Of a DNA stretch of 64,000 bases, positions 37,165 to 45,659 are shown piece by piece. Location: assembly GCF_030680395.1 (NCBI RefSeq), contig NZ_JAUXVR010000032.1, forward strand, positions 1 to 64,000, written 5' to 3'. This stretch comes from Methylobacter sp. Lineage in GTDB: Bacteria; Pseudomonadota; Gammaproteobacteria; Methylococcales; Methylomonadaceae. The notes below the pieces were generated by a model. The model searched no databases. It saw nothing but the letters and a program-made list of their open reading frames with translations, and was not told the origin of the DNA. Made by a program: the position numbers and the translations under genes. Positions within the stretch are counted from its first letter, which is position 1. Each line of letters starts with the position of its first letter.

Positions 37165-38312
37165 TCAAATTGCATTCAAAAGGTAACCAGCCGCTTTCTG
37201 TTGTTCAACATCAAAAGCCTTTTATAGCCAAGGTCACCACAAATTGTGAATTACCGTTTGGTTTGCGCGCTAAGCATGCTCTGATGATGCCAGTGGCTGA
37301 TTGCATACCCGATGGTTTTGGTTTGGTATTATTAGGTCACGACGAGCCTTGTCAGACGCCTGTGAACACCCTGAGATTAGCGCCTGAGCTGCGTTACATT
37401 AAAGATCATGATGTGATTAAGTTTTACCCAGACATCGCAAAAATAGATGTTCTATTTCGAAAAGAAGCCAATACCAACTCTTTTTTGGTGACTGAGCGTT
37501 GTAACTCATTTTGCCTTATGTGTTCACAGCCACCAAAAGATATTGATGATCATTACTTGGTTGACGATATGTTGGCCGCCTTACCATTGATACATCCGGA
37601 TACCCACGAGATAGGTATTACCGGTGGCGAGACAACCTTGGTAGGCGATGACTTCATTCGTCTCATCCAGGCAGCTAAAAATCATCTTCCCAACACAGCG
37701 TTGCATATCTTGTCCAATGGGCGAAACTTTAAAAATCTGGATTTGGCTGTCCAAGTTTCGAAAGTTAAACACCCCGATGTAATGATTGGCATCCCTTTAT
37801 ATGCGGACTATTCACAGCTACATGATTTCATCGTGCAGGCTGATGATGCGTTTGATGACACAATCCGTGGCATTTTAAATTTAAAGCGTTGCAAGGTGCC
37901 GGTTGAAATTCGCGTTGTTATCCATCAGCAAAATTACCATCGTCTATCAAGACTGGCTGAATTTCTCGTCAGAAATCTGCTATTTGTTGACCATGTCGCA
38001 CTGATGGGGCTTGAGCTCATGGGATTTGCGAAATCAAATCTCGATGGGCTTTGGATTGATCCTTATTCGTATAAAAATGAGCTAAAGGAAGCGGTTGAGA
38101 CGCTAACTAGGCATCACATAAGGACATCTATATACAACACGCCACTATGCCTCATAGATGAGTCAATAAGGCAATATTCAGTTTGCTCTATAAGTGATTG
38201 GAAGAATGACTATCTTGATATTTGTGAAGGCTGCTCCATGAAAAATTCAAAGTGCGGTGGTTTTTTCTCTTCAAATTTACGGAAAGTCAGTGACCATCTC
38301 CACGTTATCTAA
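37161..38312 (+). CDS. hxsC: Radical SAM maturase HxsC
   Basis: 383 residues with CX3CX2C at C114, C118 and C121 (TERCNSFCLMCSQPP), a GGET motif (IGITGGETTLV) and C-terminal cysteines (YSVCS, DICEGCSMKNSKCGGFF). This is the second radical SAM enzyme of Hxs loci, always paired with HxsB. A damaged second copy of its central part lies at 33232-33436, which shows the locus was duplicated. It is followed after nine bases by a methyltransferase gene. Confidence 0.92.
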   Translation: MIKLHSKGNQPLSVVQHQKPFIAKVTTNCELPFGLRAKHALMMPVADCIPDGFGLVLLGHDEPCQTPVNTLRLAPELRYIKDHDVIKFYPDIAKIDVLFRKEANTNSFLVTERCNSFCLMCSQPPKDIDDHYLVDDMLAALPLIHPDTHEIGITGGETTLVGDDFIRLIQAAKNHLPNTALHILSNGRNFKNLDLAVQVSKVKHPDVMIGIPLYADYSQLHDFIVQADDAFDDTIRGILNLKRCKVPVEIRVVIHQQNYHRLSRLAEFLVRNLLFVDHVALMGLELMGFAKSNLDGLWIDPYSYKNELKEAVETLTRHHIRTSIYNTPLCLIDESIRQYSVCSISDWKNDYLDICEGCSMKNSKCGGFFSSNLRKVSDHLHVI

Positions 38313-38321
38313 GGACAATAC

Positions 38322-38849
38322 TTGAGCCATCATAAGCAACCGTTTGATGATACGCCATCGTCGTTTGTGTTGAACTGTATGGACTATAAAAGCTTTTCGA
38401 AACAAGGACTAGCGTTGGATTTTGCATGCGGCTATGGCCGACATACCCATTGGCTTGCCTCAGAAGGATTCACTGTGGTTTCCTGTGATTTAGCTTTTGA
38501 TGGCTTACAAACCATTAAGAAAGATTCCGAGAATGCCTTGTGTGTTTGCATCGATGCGCGGGCTAGCTTACCTTTTGACACCCCTTTATTTCAATTAATT
38601 GTCGTCGTCCATTATGTACAAAAAGGCCTTTTATCCATACTAGGAAAGCTGCTCGCTCCGGGCGGTTTTTTAATTTATGAAACCTTTGGTGGTCAGGGAG
38701 AAAATTGGCGTTTTTTACCTGTTGCCGGCGAACTCGAAGATGAGCTGGCGCAAGATTTTTCTGTTCTCAAAAAAACAGTGCGTCTTCTCGGCCCTGAAAA
38801 TGACCAACATTTAAATATCAAACTATTTGCGCAGAAAAACTATGCATAA
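38322..38849 (+). CDS. Class I SAM-dependent methyltransferase
   Basis: 175 residues with motif I LDFACGYGRHTHWLASEGF, then VVSCDLA and the later LIVVVHYVQKGLLSILGKLLAPGGFLIYETF. This is the TehB-like small methyltransferase group. It starts at TTG 38322 with AAGGA seven bases before, and no in-frame ATG fits better. Its place directly after hxsC suggests that it methylates the Hxs product or its leader. It overlaps the next gene by eight bases (ATGCATAA). Confidence 0.8.
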   Translation: MSHHKQPFDDTPSSFVLNCMDYKSFSKQGLALDFACGYGRHTHWLASEGFTVVSCDLAFDGLQTIKKDSENALCVCIDARASLPFDTPLFQLIVVVHYVQKGLLSILGKLLAPGGFLIYETFGGQGENWRFLPVAGELEDELAQDFSVLKKTVRLLGPENDQHLNIKLFAQKNYA

Positions 38850-39510
38850 AATATCTATTTGCCTGATCCTAACTCTTTTCAGCTTAACAATAAACGCAGG
38901 AGAGATTCTTGAGGGACGCGTTGTTGGTGTTCATGATGGTGACACTGTCACACTTTTAATGGCAGGCAATCAGCAGATTAAGATAAGACTGGCGCAAATT
39001 GATGCACCTGAAAGTGACCAGGCTTTTGGACAAAAGTCCAAGCAGTCCTTATCGGATATGGTATTCAATAAGGCTATCAAGGTTGATAAGGATACTATCG
39101 ATAAATATGGCCGAACAGTGGGAACTATTATCGTTGAAGGAATGGATGCCAATCGCGAGCAAATTAAGCGGGGTATGGCTTGGGCATATACACAATACTT
39201 GCATGATCAATCTTTAATACAAGTCGAAAAAGATGCTCGCGAGGCAAAAGTGGGCCTATGGTCTGATTCAAACCCTACACCGCCATGGGAGTATCGCCAC
39301 GGTAAAAAAATTAGCGCTGTGCACCAAGCTGCGCCTGAGGTAAACACGGCCATAAATGCTTCTAACCCTTCCTGTGGAAGTAAACGCTACTGCAAAGAAA
39401 TGTCTAGTTGCGAGGAAGCTAAGTTCTATTTAACTCAATGTGGTTTAACGCGTTTAGATGGAGATCACGATGGTGCACCATGTGAAAGTCTTTGCGGGCA
39501 TGGTCGGTAA
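38842..39510 (+). CDS. Exported thermonuclease with excalibur domain
   Basis: About 222 residues: a signal peptide (ISICLILTLFSLTINAG), a staphylococcal-nuclease domain (VVGVHDGDTVTLL, IRLAQIDAPESDQAFG, DKYGRTVGTI, GMAWAYTQYL, AREAKVGLW), then a C-terminal excalibur domain (CKEMSSCEEAKFYLTQCG...DGDHDGAPCESLC) that binds calcium. The nuclease degrades DNA or RNA outside the cytoplasm. ATG 38842 overlaps the methyltransferase end. The Arg/Asp/Glu active-site residues appear in place. It may act with the Hxs peptide or simply share the operon. Confidence 0.87.
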   Translation: MHKISICLILTLFSLTINAGEILEGRVVGVHDGDTVTLLMAGNQQIKIRLAQIDAPESDQAFGQKSKQSLSDMVFNKAIKVDKDTIDKYGRTVGTIIVEGMDANREQIKRGMAWAYTQYLHDQSLIQVEKDAREAKVGLWSDSNPTPPWEYRHGKKISAVHQAAPEVNTAINASNPSCGSKRYCKEMSSCEEAKFYLTQCGLTRLDGDHDGAPCESLCGHGR

Positions 39511-39595
39511 ATATTAGTTATTAGTGTATCGCTAACAATTGCTTATGCTGGGTGTTAGAATAAAAAATATTCATTATTCACATCAAAAAATTTTT

Positions 39596-40054
39596 ATGGC
39601 TAGAAGAAAGAGAAGTAGTTTTCTTGAGGATTTAATTGATATTGCAGCAATGCTGCCTTGGTGGGTAGCTGTGTTACTAGCCATAATTAGTTATTTGATC
39701 CTACATAATATTGCTACCGCTCCAGAAGTAACACCGACTCATTTAGTTCCTGGACAGATGGGAGCTTTTGTTGCTGGCGAATTAAAAAGAGCACTGGCTT
39801 TGTATGGGCAATATATCTTTCCATTTGCATTCTCAATTGGCGCATTGTTGTCATTTATTCGTAAGCGTAAAGATGAAGAAACAACTTTTTCATCGTATTC
39901 AAAACAAAATACAATCGAAAGAAGCCAAAGCCCAGCATGCCCAAATTGTGGTAGCCATATGGTAAAACGAAAAGCAAAGAAAGGGGCAAATGTTGGGGGT
40001 ATATTTTGGGGTTGCTCATCATTCCCTAAATGCTACGGTAAAAGAGATTACTAA
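39596..40054 (+). CDS. Membrane protein with topoisomerase-type zinc finger
   Basis: About 152 residues. Two membrane helices (WWVAVLLAIISYLIL; YIFPFAFSIGALLSFI) are followed by a cytoplasmic C4 zinc ribbon of the topoisomerase I C-terminal type (CPNCGSHMVKRKAKKGANVG, then FWGCSSFPKC). Such fusions occur with restriction-like or nuclease proteins, but no nuclease domain is present here. ATG 39596 is chosen over an upstream TTG. The helicase at 30236 carries the same type of finger. Confidence 0.72.
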   Translation: MARRKRSSFLEDLIDIAAMLPWWVAVLLAIISYLILHNIATAPEVTPTHLVPGQMGAFVAGELKRALALYGQYIFPFAFSIGALLSFIRKRKDEETTFSSYSKQNTIERSQSPACPNCGSHMVKRKAKKGANVGGIFWGCSSFPKCYGKRDY

Positions 40055-40404
40055 ACCCAATCTTATTTTGTTAAACGGCGTGGAAAATTTGCCAGCTCTA
40101 CAATAAAAGAGCGTCTAAGTTTGCCAGCTGTTAATCACTCTTTTGTTGACGTCGGTTGAGATTTAACTGTTTTCAAGCCTTATGCCGAACATTGATTGAC
40201 CAGCGCAGCAGGTAGAAAACTATCGTTAGTCCAGACAGTTAAGACTGACAGAAACGGTCAATCACAGTCGGTACGTCTGGCCAATTTCAATCAACGCCAA
40301 CACTATGTTTATACACTTGACCTATGCCACCCCCAACCCATACTCTAGCTTTAGTTAAGCGCTCATAAATTAAATATCATCGATTTTGTAATACAGGCTA
40401 AGCA
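40055..40404. other. Intergenic region with short repeats
   Basis: Two copies of TTTGCCAGCT lie at about 40088 and 40124. Nothing else was recognised. It might be a degraded insertion-sequence end. Confidence 0.35.
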
Positions 40405-41022
40405 GTGGCTATAGAAAACAATAAAAAAGGTAAATTGGTTCGCTGGAATGAAGATAGAGGGTTTGGTTTCATAAAGCCTGATTATGACAACACTGATATT
40501 TTTATTCACATTTCGGGATTAAGGGGTATGAGCCGGGCGCCGATTATCGGCGATATTATCCACTATGAGACTGGCTTTGATGATAATGGCAAAGCTCGTG
40601 TCATCAATGCCAAAATCGAAGGAATGCCTCAAGCAATGGCTTTGGTCCCAATAGCCAGAAAAGCCAGACCTGAAAGGGCAAATCATCAGATACGTAATGC
40701 GTATGTACACAGAACCACTCGATCAACGCGTGCAAAAAGAGGAAGTAAGATTATTCCCATAATGCTGATCGTAATGATTGTGCTTGCAGTCTATAGCAAA
40801 ATAATCAATCAGAAATTCTATCCAAATAGCTCTAAGTCAGAAATAGCAGAGGCAACAGATATAGCCCAATCACCAAGATTGGCTGAAGCGTTTCAGTGCC
40901 AAGGCAAGGTGTATTGTTCGGAAATGAGTTCTTATGATGAAGCGTTATTTTATTTATACAATTGTCCAGGTACAAAAATGGATGGTGATCATGATGGTGC
41001 TCCCTGTGAAAGCCAGTTTTAG
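40405..41022 (+). CDS. Cold-shock domain protein with excalibur domain
   Basis: 205 residues from GTG 40405. The N-terminal cold-shock domain (GKLVRWNEDRGFGFIKPDY, DIFIHIS) binds single-stranded nucleic acid. A basic linker, a membrane helix (IIPIMLIVMIVLAVYS) and a C-terminal excalibur domain (VYCSEMSSYDEALFYLYNCPG...DGDHDGAPCES) follow. The last part is nearly the same as in the thermonuclease at 38842, so the two proteins may meet outside the membrane. Confidence 0.85.
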   Translation: MAIENNKKGKLVRWNEDRGFGFIKPDYDNTDIFIHISGLRGMSRAPIIGDIIHYETGFDDNGKARVINAKIEGMPQAMALVPIARKARPERANHQIRNAYVHRTTRSTRAKRGSKIIPIMLIVMIVLAVYSKIINQKFYPNSSKSEIAEATDIAQSPRLAEAFQCQGKVYCSEMSSYDEALFYLYNCPGTKMDGDHDGAPCESQF

Positions 41023-41071
41023 CTTTTAACGAAAGGCACTTAAGGTCGAGTTCGCTTATTAATGAGAAACG

Positions 41072-41194
41072 TAGTTCGACCAAATCGCCCTTTTTATCCC
41101 AGTAGTTTGATCGGCTGATTATTACCGGTAACCAGCCGTCGGTAAGTTAAGAAGAAGCCATATATCATCCGATACGAAACAATATACAGTTAGC
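41072..41194 (+). repeat. Dispersed repeat, copy 1
   Basis: A diverged sequence shared with 52312-52432: both start AGTTCGACC(T)AAATCG, contain a TTAAG-AAAGCAA-like middle and end ATACAGTTAG, in the same order and orientation. It is noncoding. It may be a repeat family of this genome. Confidence 0.5.
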
Positions 41195-41267
41195 GTTTTA
41201 AAGGAACCCGCTGAATTTATTGCTTAGAGTGTGCCGATAAGCGATGATATACAGAAACTATATAATT

Positions 41268-42183
41268 GTTAAGCGCTTACGGCCCGGTCTCATCTCAAAC
41301 CTTAATTCATATTAATGACAGAGCTAATCGACAAATGGAAAGAGCTAAATCATGACTTGCATCAAGTGCTTCAACAGATTGATGTCGAACTTACACCCAA
41401 AGATGCTCAGGATGTGTTCCTAATAATTTTTAGTGGATTTATTCACAAGGCAACTAAAACGTTATATGCCATCAATTTGCTTTATGAAAATAATCTGTCT
41501 GAAGAGGCGCAAGCAATAGTACGAATATTATTTGAATTGCGTATCACTTTTTGCTGTTTCCTAACGATGAAGTTTAACGACCCAAAAGCGAGGTACGAAC
41601 GCATACTAGACAGCATGATTTTGGAAAAAGCAAAACAGGCAAGAGCTTCAAACTTTGGCGGGATGACGGAAGACGAGAAAAAGAATGTTTTGAATGCAGA
41701 ACAAGCTGCTTCACAAAAGTATTCTCCTGAAGAATTAAAAAATCTTAAGAAAAATGGATTTACAGGTATGAACATAGAGGAAAGAGCTAAATTTTGCGGA
41801 GAACAAGATGATTACAATGTTGCGTATAGAAATTTTTCGCGAAACATTCACTCAACTGACTACCTAGAAAGGTTTATAAGTTATAAGCATTTGCGCCGTG
41901 AAGATCATGACGAGTACATAAGTAGTAGAGATATTTATAGTCTTGGTCTCGCTTTCATTTCTGCGAATGAGATAGCTAGAAATGCGAATAATTTCTATAA
42001 GCTGAATTTTAATGCGAAATTGGAACAGCTTACTAAGCGGAAGCTTGCAATCAATCAGCTTAGTTCAGCCTAACAAGTTAGTCAAAGGAACGCGTCGCCC
42101 GTTGGCGGTTTTGAAGTTTTGTTTTTTAATCAGGTTCGGCGGCTTCGTTTGGGCTCAGTGAGCGGCGCGCCCCTTACCTTTAC
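41268..42183 (+). mobile_element. Integron-like gene cassette with DUF5677 gene
   Basis: The stretch starts at GTTAAGC (fits GTTRRRY, 41268-41274) and ends at the crossover point of the attC at 42068-42190. It carries one gene in the direction expected of a cassette. No integron integrase is in the window, so it would be a cassette array without integrase. The left border is less certain than the right. Confidence 0.55.
41315..42073 (+). CDS. DUF5677 family protein
   Basis: 252 residues, mostly helical. The pattern FSGFIHKATKTLYAINLLYENNLSEEAQAIVRILFELRITFCCFL and the later FSRNIHSTDYL...HLRRED are typical of DUF5677, a family found often in integron cassettes and mobile regions. The function is unknown; the R-x-I...NIH positions hint at a HEPN-like helical fold, but I do not see a firm R-x4-H. 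The stop lies inside the R'' box of the attC, as usual for cassettes. Confidence 0.75.
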   Translation: MTELIDKWKELNHDLHQVLQQIDVELTPKDAQDVFLIIFSGFIHKATKTLYAINLLYENNLSEEAQAIVRILFELRITFCCFLTMKFNDPKARYERILDSMILEKAKQARASNFGGMTEDEKKNVLNAEQAASQKYSPEELKNLKKNGFTGMNIEERAKFCGEQDDYNVAYRNFSRNIHSTDYLERFISYKHLRREDHDEYISSRDIYSLGLAFISANEIARNANNFYKLNFNAKLEQLTKRKLAINQLSSA

Positions 42184-42190
42184 GTTATGC
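42068..42190 (+). other. attC recombination site
   Basis: R'' GCCTAAC (42068-42074) and R' GTTATGC (42184-42190) are complementary except one base. Inner arms CAAAGGAACGCG and CGCGCCCCTTACCTTT pair imperfectly around a 60-base centre. The total of 123 bp is within the attC size range. Confidence 0.85.
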
Positions 42191-42207
42191 TTATTTAGGA
42201 GATATAT

Positions 42208-42492
42208 ATGCCATTACTGACAAAATCAGATTTACAGTTTAGCTACTCGTGGACTACGATCCCATCTGATGATCCAAGAATCACAGGAAAACCTGATAGC
42301 ACTTTACTAAGTCGGAACGAAGGCTATGAAGTTCTTGCATTCATCAATCGGGTTGCCGCTGCAAGCAATTGGGTTCAAAAAGCACCTGGGTTGAAAGCCG
42401 AACGCTTGATAAAAAACCATCTCCCCGGCACTACCAGAAGCCATGTAAACGTATGGCAGTGGCTGGTCGACAACTGGAACAACTACCAATAA
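42208..42492 (+). CDS. Cassette-encoded hypothetical protein
   Basis: 94 residues with no family I recognise. It has a Trp-rich end (VNVWQWLVDNWNNYQ) and FINRVAAASNWVQ in the middle. AGGAG lies seven bases before the ATG, and the gene begins 18 bases behind the attC R' box, the standard cassette layout. It is followed at once by a TAAC-containing hairpin. Confidence 0.65.
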   Translation: MPLLTKSDLQFSYSWTTIPSDDPRITGKPDSTLLSRNEGYEVLAFINRVAAASNWVQKAPGLKAERLIKNHLPGTTRSHVNVWQWLVDNWNNYQ

Positions 42493-42552
42493 CCTAACAA
42501 TTAATTTCAGTGGACTAGTAAAATGCTGCTGCGCATTTCGTTGTCCACTGAA
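42492..42552 (+). other. attC-like hairpin, incomplete
   Basis: ACCTAAC (42492-42498) looks like an R'' box. TTCAGTGGAC (42506-42515) pairs exactly with GTCCACTGAA (42543-42552). A matching GTTRRRY R' box is missing downstream, so the site is degraded or is only a hairpin. Confidence 0.4.
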
Positions 42553-42570
42553 TTCAAGAGAGAAATTAAA

Positions 42571-42865
42571 ATGGTTTCATTTGAAGCGTCATCCAATTTT
42601 GTACAGCAAGAACATGACTTCTCGCCGAGCCATAAAATAACAATCACAAACGATTTAGATAGTTATACTTATTGGTATGTGAAAGATTTAATTACGTCGC
42701 GACCATTTGATGAGATGAAAAGACCACGACCTTGTGAGGCTAATGTACGAGAAAGGTCAGGAATTCAAAATTGGGGAGTTTGAGTCATTTGCAATAGGCA
42801 CGGAGCATAACTATCACTTGCAACGACTCAATAGACACGAGTTTGTTATCAAGTCACTAAGATAA
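42571..42865 (+). pseudogene. Small hypothetical gene with a frameshift
   Basis: Frame one reads from ATG 42571 to ITSRPFDEMK and then into nonsense, with a stop at 42781-42783. Removing one A from AAAA near 42719 restores a smooth reading, EMKDHDLVRLMYEKGQEF, then KIGEFESFAIGTEHNYHL, ending at TAA 42863-42865. The repaired protein would have about 97 residues with no known family. A real mutation or a homopolymer sequencing error are both possible. Confidence 0.6.
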
Positions 42866-43071
42866 GAGTTTTCCGTAGCTTTAAACTAGCGGAACTAAGT
42901 GATTCAGGAAGCAAGCACTTAACTCAGGAATCTTCATGTAAATTTCCTTGTGTTCAGGCTTGATCGGCGGCTTCTAATTCGCAGCTTTGACTTAACCCGA
43001 CACCGCTCTTGAAAGATAGTGAGTTACGGGTGAGCAACCTAGAACACTGCTATGTACTTAAGAAAATGCCG

Positions 43072-44352
43072 CTATATACACTTCACACAAACCAGCTCCC
43101 GCCAATCCGTCGTATAACGCTGCGAAATCCGATCAGACTTGGGTTTCCAATCTTTATCAAAGCCCGTGGCGGCCAATGAGATCGCCTTAGGGAAGCGACG
43201 GTTGATCCGATCCATAACGTCCATCACCTGCTTGCCATCAGTTTGATGACGGCCTATCGCAAATAGATCGAACTGACCTGGCTGGTTTTCCGGCTGGATG
43301 TGGCTCAGTTGCACCCCGCATTTTTGGTAGTTGTAGCCCGGCTTGAAAATCTCTTTGAGCAAGCGGTTGGCGGCACTGATGATTACGCGGCTGTCCTGGG
43401 TGGCGGAAGGCAGTCTCATCCCCGCTGAGCGTTGGTAGTGCGGCTCATGCGGATTAAATGGGCTGGTCCTAATAAACACGCTGATGTGGCCGGCAACGGA
43501 GTGCTGATGCCTGAGCTTTTCCGCCGTCCGGCTGCCATACTCGGCCAAGGCTTGCGATAACTCGCTGTAGTCGGTCAATCGACGGCTAAAACTGCGTGAG
43601 CAGACAATCTGCTGTTTGTTGGGCGCACTTTCTTCCAGTTCCAGACACGGGATGCCGTTCAATTCCATGACCGTGCGGGCGACCACGATATTGAACTGCG
43701 CCTGGATGCTGTGGGTGGGTTGGCAAGCCAAATCCCAGACACTGGCAATTCCTAACTGGTTTAAACGCGCCGCATAGCGGGAACCGATACCCCAGACTTC
43801 GCCGACCGATACAAGACGCATCAGTTTTTCCCGGCGTATTGGGTCTGACAGATCCAATACGCCGCCGGTCTGCGGCCAACGCTTGGCAGCGAAATTCGCC
43901 AGTTTAGCGAGCGTCTTGGTCGGCCCCATGCCGACGCAGACCGGAATGCCGGTTGAGCGGAAAACGGTTTTTCTAATCAGCTGACCATAAGCCACCGGGT
44001 CTTGATGGCATACGCCGGTTAAGTCCAGGAAAGCCTCGTCAATGGAATACACTTCCAGGCTAGGGGCGAACTCTTCCAGAACCGACATCACCCGAGACGA
44101 CATATCGGCATAAAGACTGTAATTGGATGAAAACAGCTGGATGTTATGCTGGCTGACCAAGTGCTGAATTTGGAACAGGGGCACACCCATTTTTATCCCC
44201 AAATTTTTCACTTCCTGACTGCGAGCGACGATACAGCCGTCATTGTTACTGAGCACCGCCACTGGTTTGCCTATCAGATCGGGACGGAATACACGCTCAC
44301 ACGAAACGTAAAAATTGTTGCCATCGACTAGGGCGAGCAGTGGCTGTGCCAC
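43072..44352 (-). CDS. umuC: DNA polymerase V catalytic subunit UmuC
   Basis: 426 residues, the usual size of UmuC. It shows the Y-family palm (LALVDGNNFYVSCERVF, YSIDEAFLDLTG with the catalytic DE), PVAVLSNNDGCIVARS, the HhH region (GEVWGIGSRYAARLNQLGI) and a little-finger domain. It copies past DNA lesions when bound by cleaved UmuD and RecA. The start overlaps umuD by 25 bases. All metal-binding residues are present. Confidence 0.95.
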   Translation of the reverse strand: MAQPLLALVDGNNFYVSCERVFRPDLIGKPVAVLSNNDGCIVARSQEVKNLGIKMGVPLFQIQHLVSQHNIQLFSSNYSLYADMSSRVMSVLEEFAPSLEVYSIDEAFLDLTGVCHQDPVAYGQLIRKTVFRSTGIPVCVGMGPTKTLAKLANFAAKRWPQTGGVLDLSDPIRREKLMRLVSVGEVWGIGSRYAARLNQLGIASVWDLACQPTHSIQAQFNIVVARTVMELNGIPCLELEESAPNKQQIVCSRSFSRRLTDYSELSQALAEYGSRTAEKLRHQHSVAGHISVFIRTSPFNPHEPHYQRSAGMRLPSATQDSRVIISAANRLLKEIFKPGYNYQKCGVQLSHIQPENQPGQFDLFAIGRHQTDGKQVMDVMDRINRRFPKAISLAATGFDKDWKPKSDRISQRYTTDWRELVCVKCI

Positions 44353-44810
44353 AGGGGATGGATGACGTTGGTGACGACGCCCCAGATCACCAGCTCCAGG
44401 TCTTCGAAGATCGCAATATCAGGATAATCCGGATTTTCCGCTTTCAGTTGCCATTGGCCATGATCGCGATCCAGGCTCTTGACGGTCAATTCGCCATTCA
44501 GTGCACAGACGACGATGTGGCCCGGCACTGGGTCAATGGAGCGGTCCACGATCAGAATATCGTTGTGATGGATGCCGGCGCCGAGCATCGATTCGCCTTG
44601 CGCCCGAGCGAAGAACGTCGCGGCCGGTTTCTTGACCAGCAACTCGTTCAGGTCCAGGGTTTTCTCGATGTAATCATCCGCCGGTGAAGGAAAGCCGGCA
44701 GCGACTTTGCCGGTAAATAACGGCAGTAGCACCTGTCGCCGTAGCGGAGCAAGCCGCCAGAAGTCCATCGGGAAGTTGTGAGTAAGCCATTGATCCATCA
44801 TACGCTCCAA
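44328..44810 (-). CDS. umuD: UmuD-like SOS mutagenesis protein
   Basis: 160 residues, slightly longer than E. coli UmuD (139) because of an N-terminal extension. The Ala-Gly cleavage site is in FTGKVAAGFPSPADDY. The Ser nucleophile is in ARAQGESMLGAGI, and the Lys is in GELTVKSLDRD. RecA filaments trigger self-cleavage to UmuD'. It is divergent from lexA over a 95-bp control region that holds a LexA-type box near its start. Confidence 0.93.
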   Translation of the reverse strand: MERMMDQWLTHNFPMDFWRLAPLRRQVLLPLFTGKVAAGFPSPADDYIEKTLDLNELLVKKPAATFFARAQGESMLGAGIHHNDILIVDRSIDPVPGHIVVCALNGELTVKSLDRDHGQWQLKAENPDYPDIAIFEDLELVIWGVVTNVIHPLWHSHCSP

Positions 44811-44827
44811 AAAAGGGGATTATTCTT

Positions 44828-44842
44828 GTTCTATTTCTGTTC
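44828..44842. promoter_or_regulatory. GTTC-N7-GTTC LexA-type box
   Basis: GTTC TATTTCT GTTC, an exact direct repeat with 7-bp spacing, lies 18 bp upstream of the umuD start, between umuD and lexA. This is the form of the LexA box in alphaproteobacteria, not the CTG-N10-CAG palindrome of most gammaproteobacteria. Confidence 0.65.
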
Positions 44843-44865
44843 TCTTTTTTATGGCATTCTAGGCG

Positions 44866-44878
44866 GTTTACGGTAAAC
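44866..44878. promoter_or_regulatory. Palindromic candidate operator of lexA
   Basis: GTTTAC-G-GTAAAC is a perfect 6+6 palindrome 27 bp before the lexA start. It could bind LexA or a second regulator. Confidence 0.5.
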
Positions 44879-44905
44879 TGACAAAAAATAAATGAAAGGA
44901 GCGAT

Positions 44906-45529
44906 ATGGACTCATTAACCAGGCGGCAACGGGAAATCTTTACTTTTCTGCGCGACAACTACGAAAGCTTTGCCCATCCGCCCACGCTGGATGAACTGTG
45001 CGACGCGTTGGGCGTGGCGTCGCGCGGTTCACTATACAAGCACATCATGGCGCTGATTGCGGCAGGCTTGGTCGAGCCGTTCGCCAGCAACAAGCAAGGC
45101 GGCATTCGTTTATCCGCCAAGGCTGAGAGAAACTATACCGCCTGTGAGCATTCGTTGCCGTTTGTTGGCAAGATTGCCGCCGGCAGGCCGATTGAGGCCT
45201 TGGAAAACATCAATTACATGGCTGTGCCGGAACTGCTGAAAAGTGATAAGCCTTGCTACGTGTTGCAGGTTCAAGGCGATTCGATGGTTGAGGCCGGAAT
45301 ATTCGACGGCGACTGGGTGATCATCGAGCAGTGCAGAGTTGCCCGCAACGGGGAGATCGTGGTGGCGCTAATCGAAAAAGCCGAAGCGACCTTGAAATAC
45401 ATCGAACAGTCGCCTGGGAAAGTGTTGTTGATCCCAGCCAATGCCAGCATGACGACGATGACCTACCACCCGGATCAAGTCGAAATTCAGGGGGTCTTAG
45501 TCGGACAAATGCGCAGCTACCGACATTAG
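44906..45529 (+). CDS. lexA: LexA repressor
   Basis: 207 residues. An N-terminal winged helix (LTRRQREIFTFLRDNYESFAHPPTLDELCDALGVASRGSLYKHI) is followed by the cleavage Ala-Gly in PFVGKIAAGRPIEA, Ser in QGDSMVEAG and Lys in EATLKYIE. It represses SOS genes until RecA promotes self-cleavage. GAAAGGAG precedes the ATG. The recognition helix (TLDELCDALGVASRGSLYKH) differs from E. coli LexA, in line with the unusual operator. It may be a second, element-borne LexA rather than the chromosomal one. Confidence 0.93.
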   Translation: MDSLTRRQREIFTFLRDNYESFAHPPTLDELCDALGVASRGSLYKHIMALIAAGLVEPFASNKQGGIRLSAKAERNYTACEHSLPFVGKIAAGRPIEALENINYMAVPELLKSDKPCYVLQVQGDSMVEAGIFDGDWVIIEQCRVARNGEIVVALIEKAEATLKYIEQSPGKVLLIPANASMTTMTYHPDQVEIQGVLVGQMRSYRH

Positions 45530-45659
45530 CCACAAGAGCTATCAAAGCGAGGTGATCCTTCTTATCTCACATCGGTTAAGTAAGCGATTGGCGTTATTGG
45601 TATCGACAATTTTGCACCTATAATTGAAGTCACGCTTGGCAAACAATCCAGGAGATCTC

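Noticed and set aside
40081-40140. Two TTTGCCAGCT copies as an insertion-sequence relic
   Set aside because: Too short to assign to any element.
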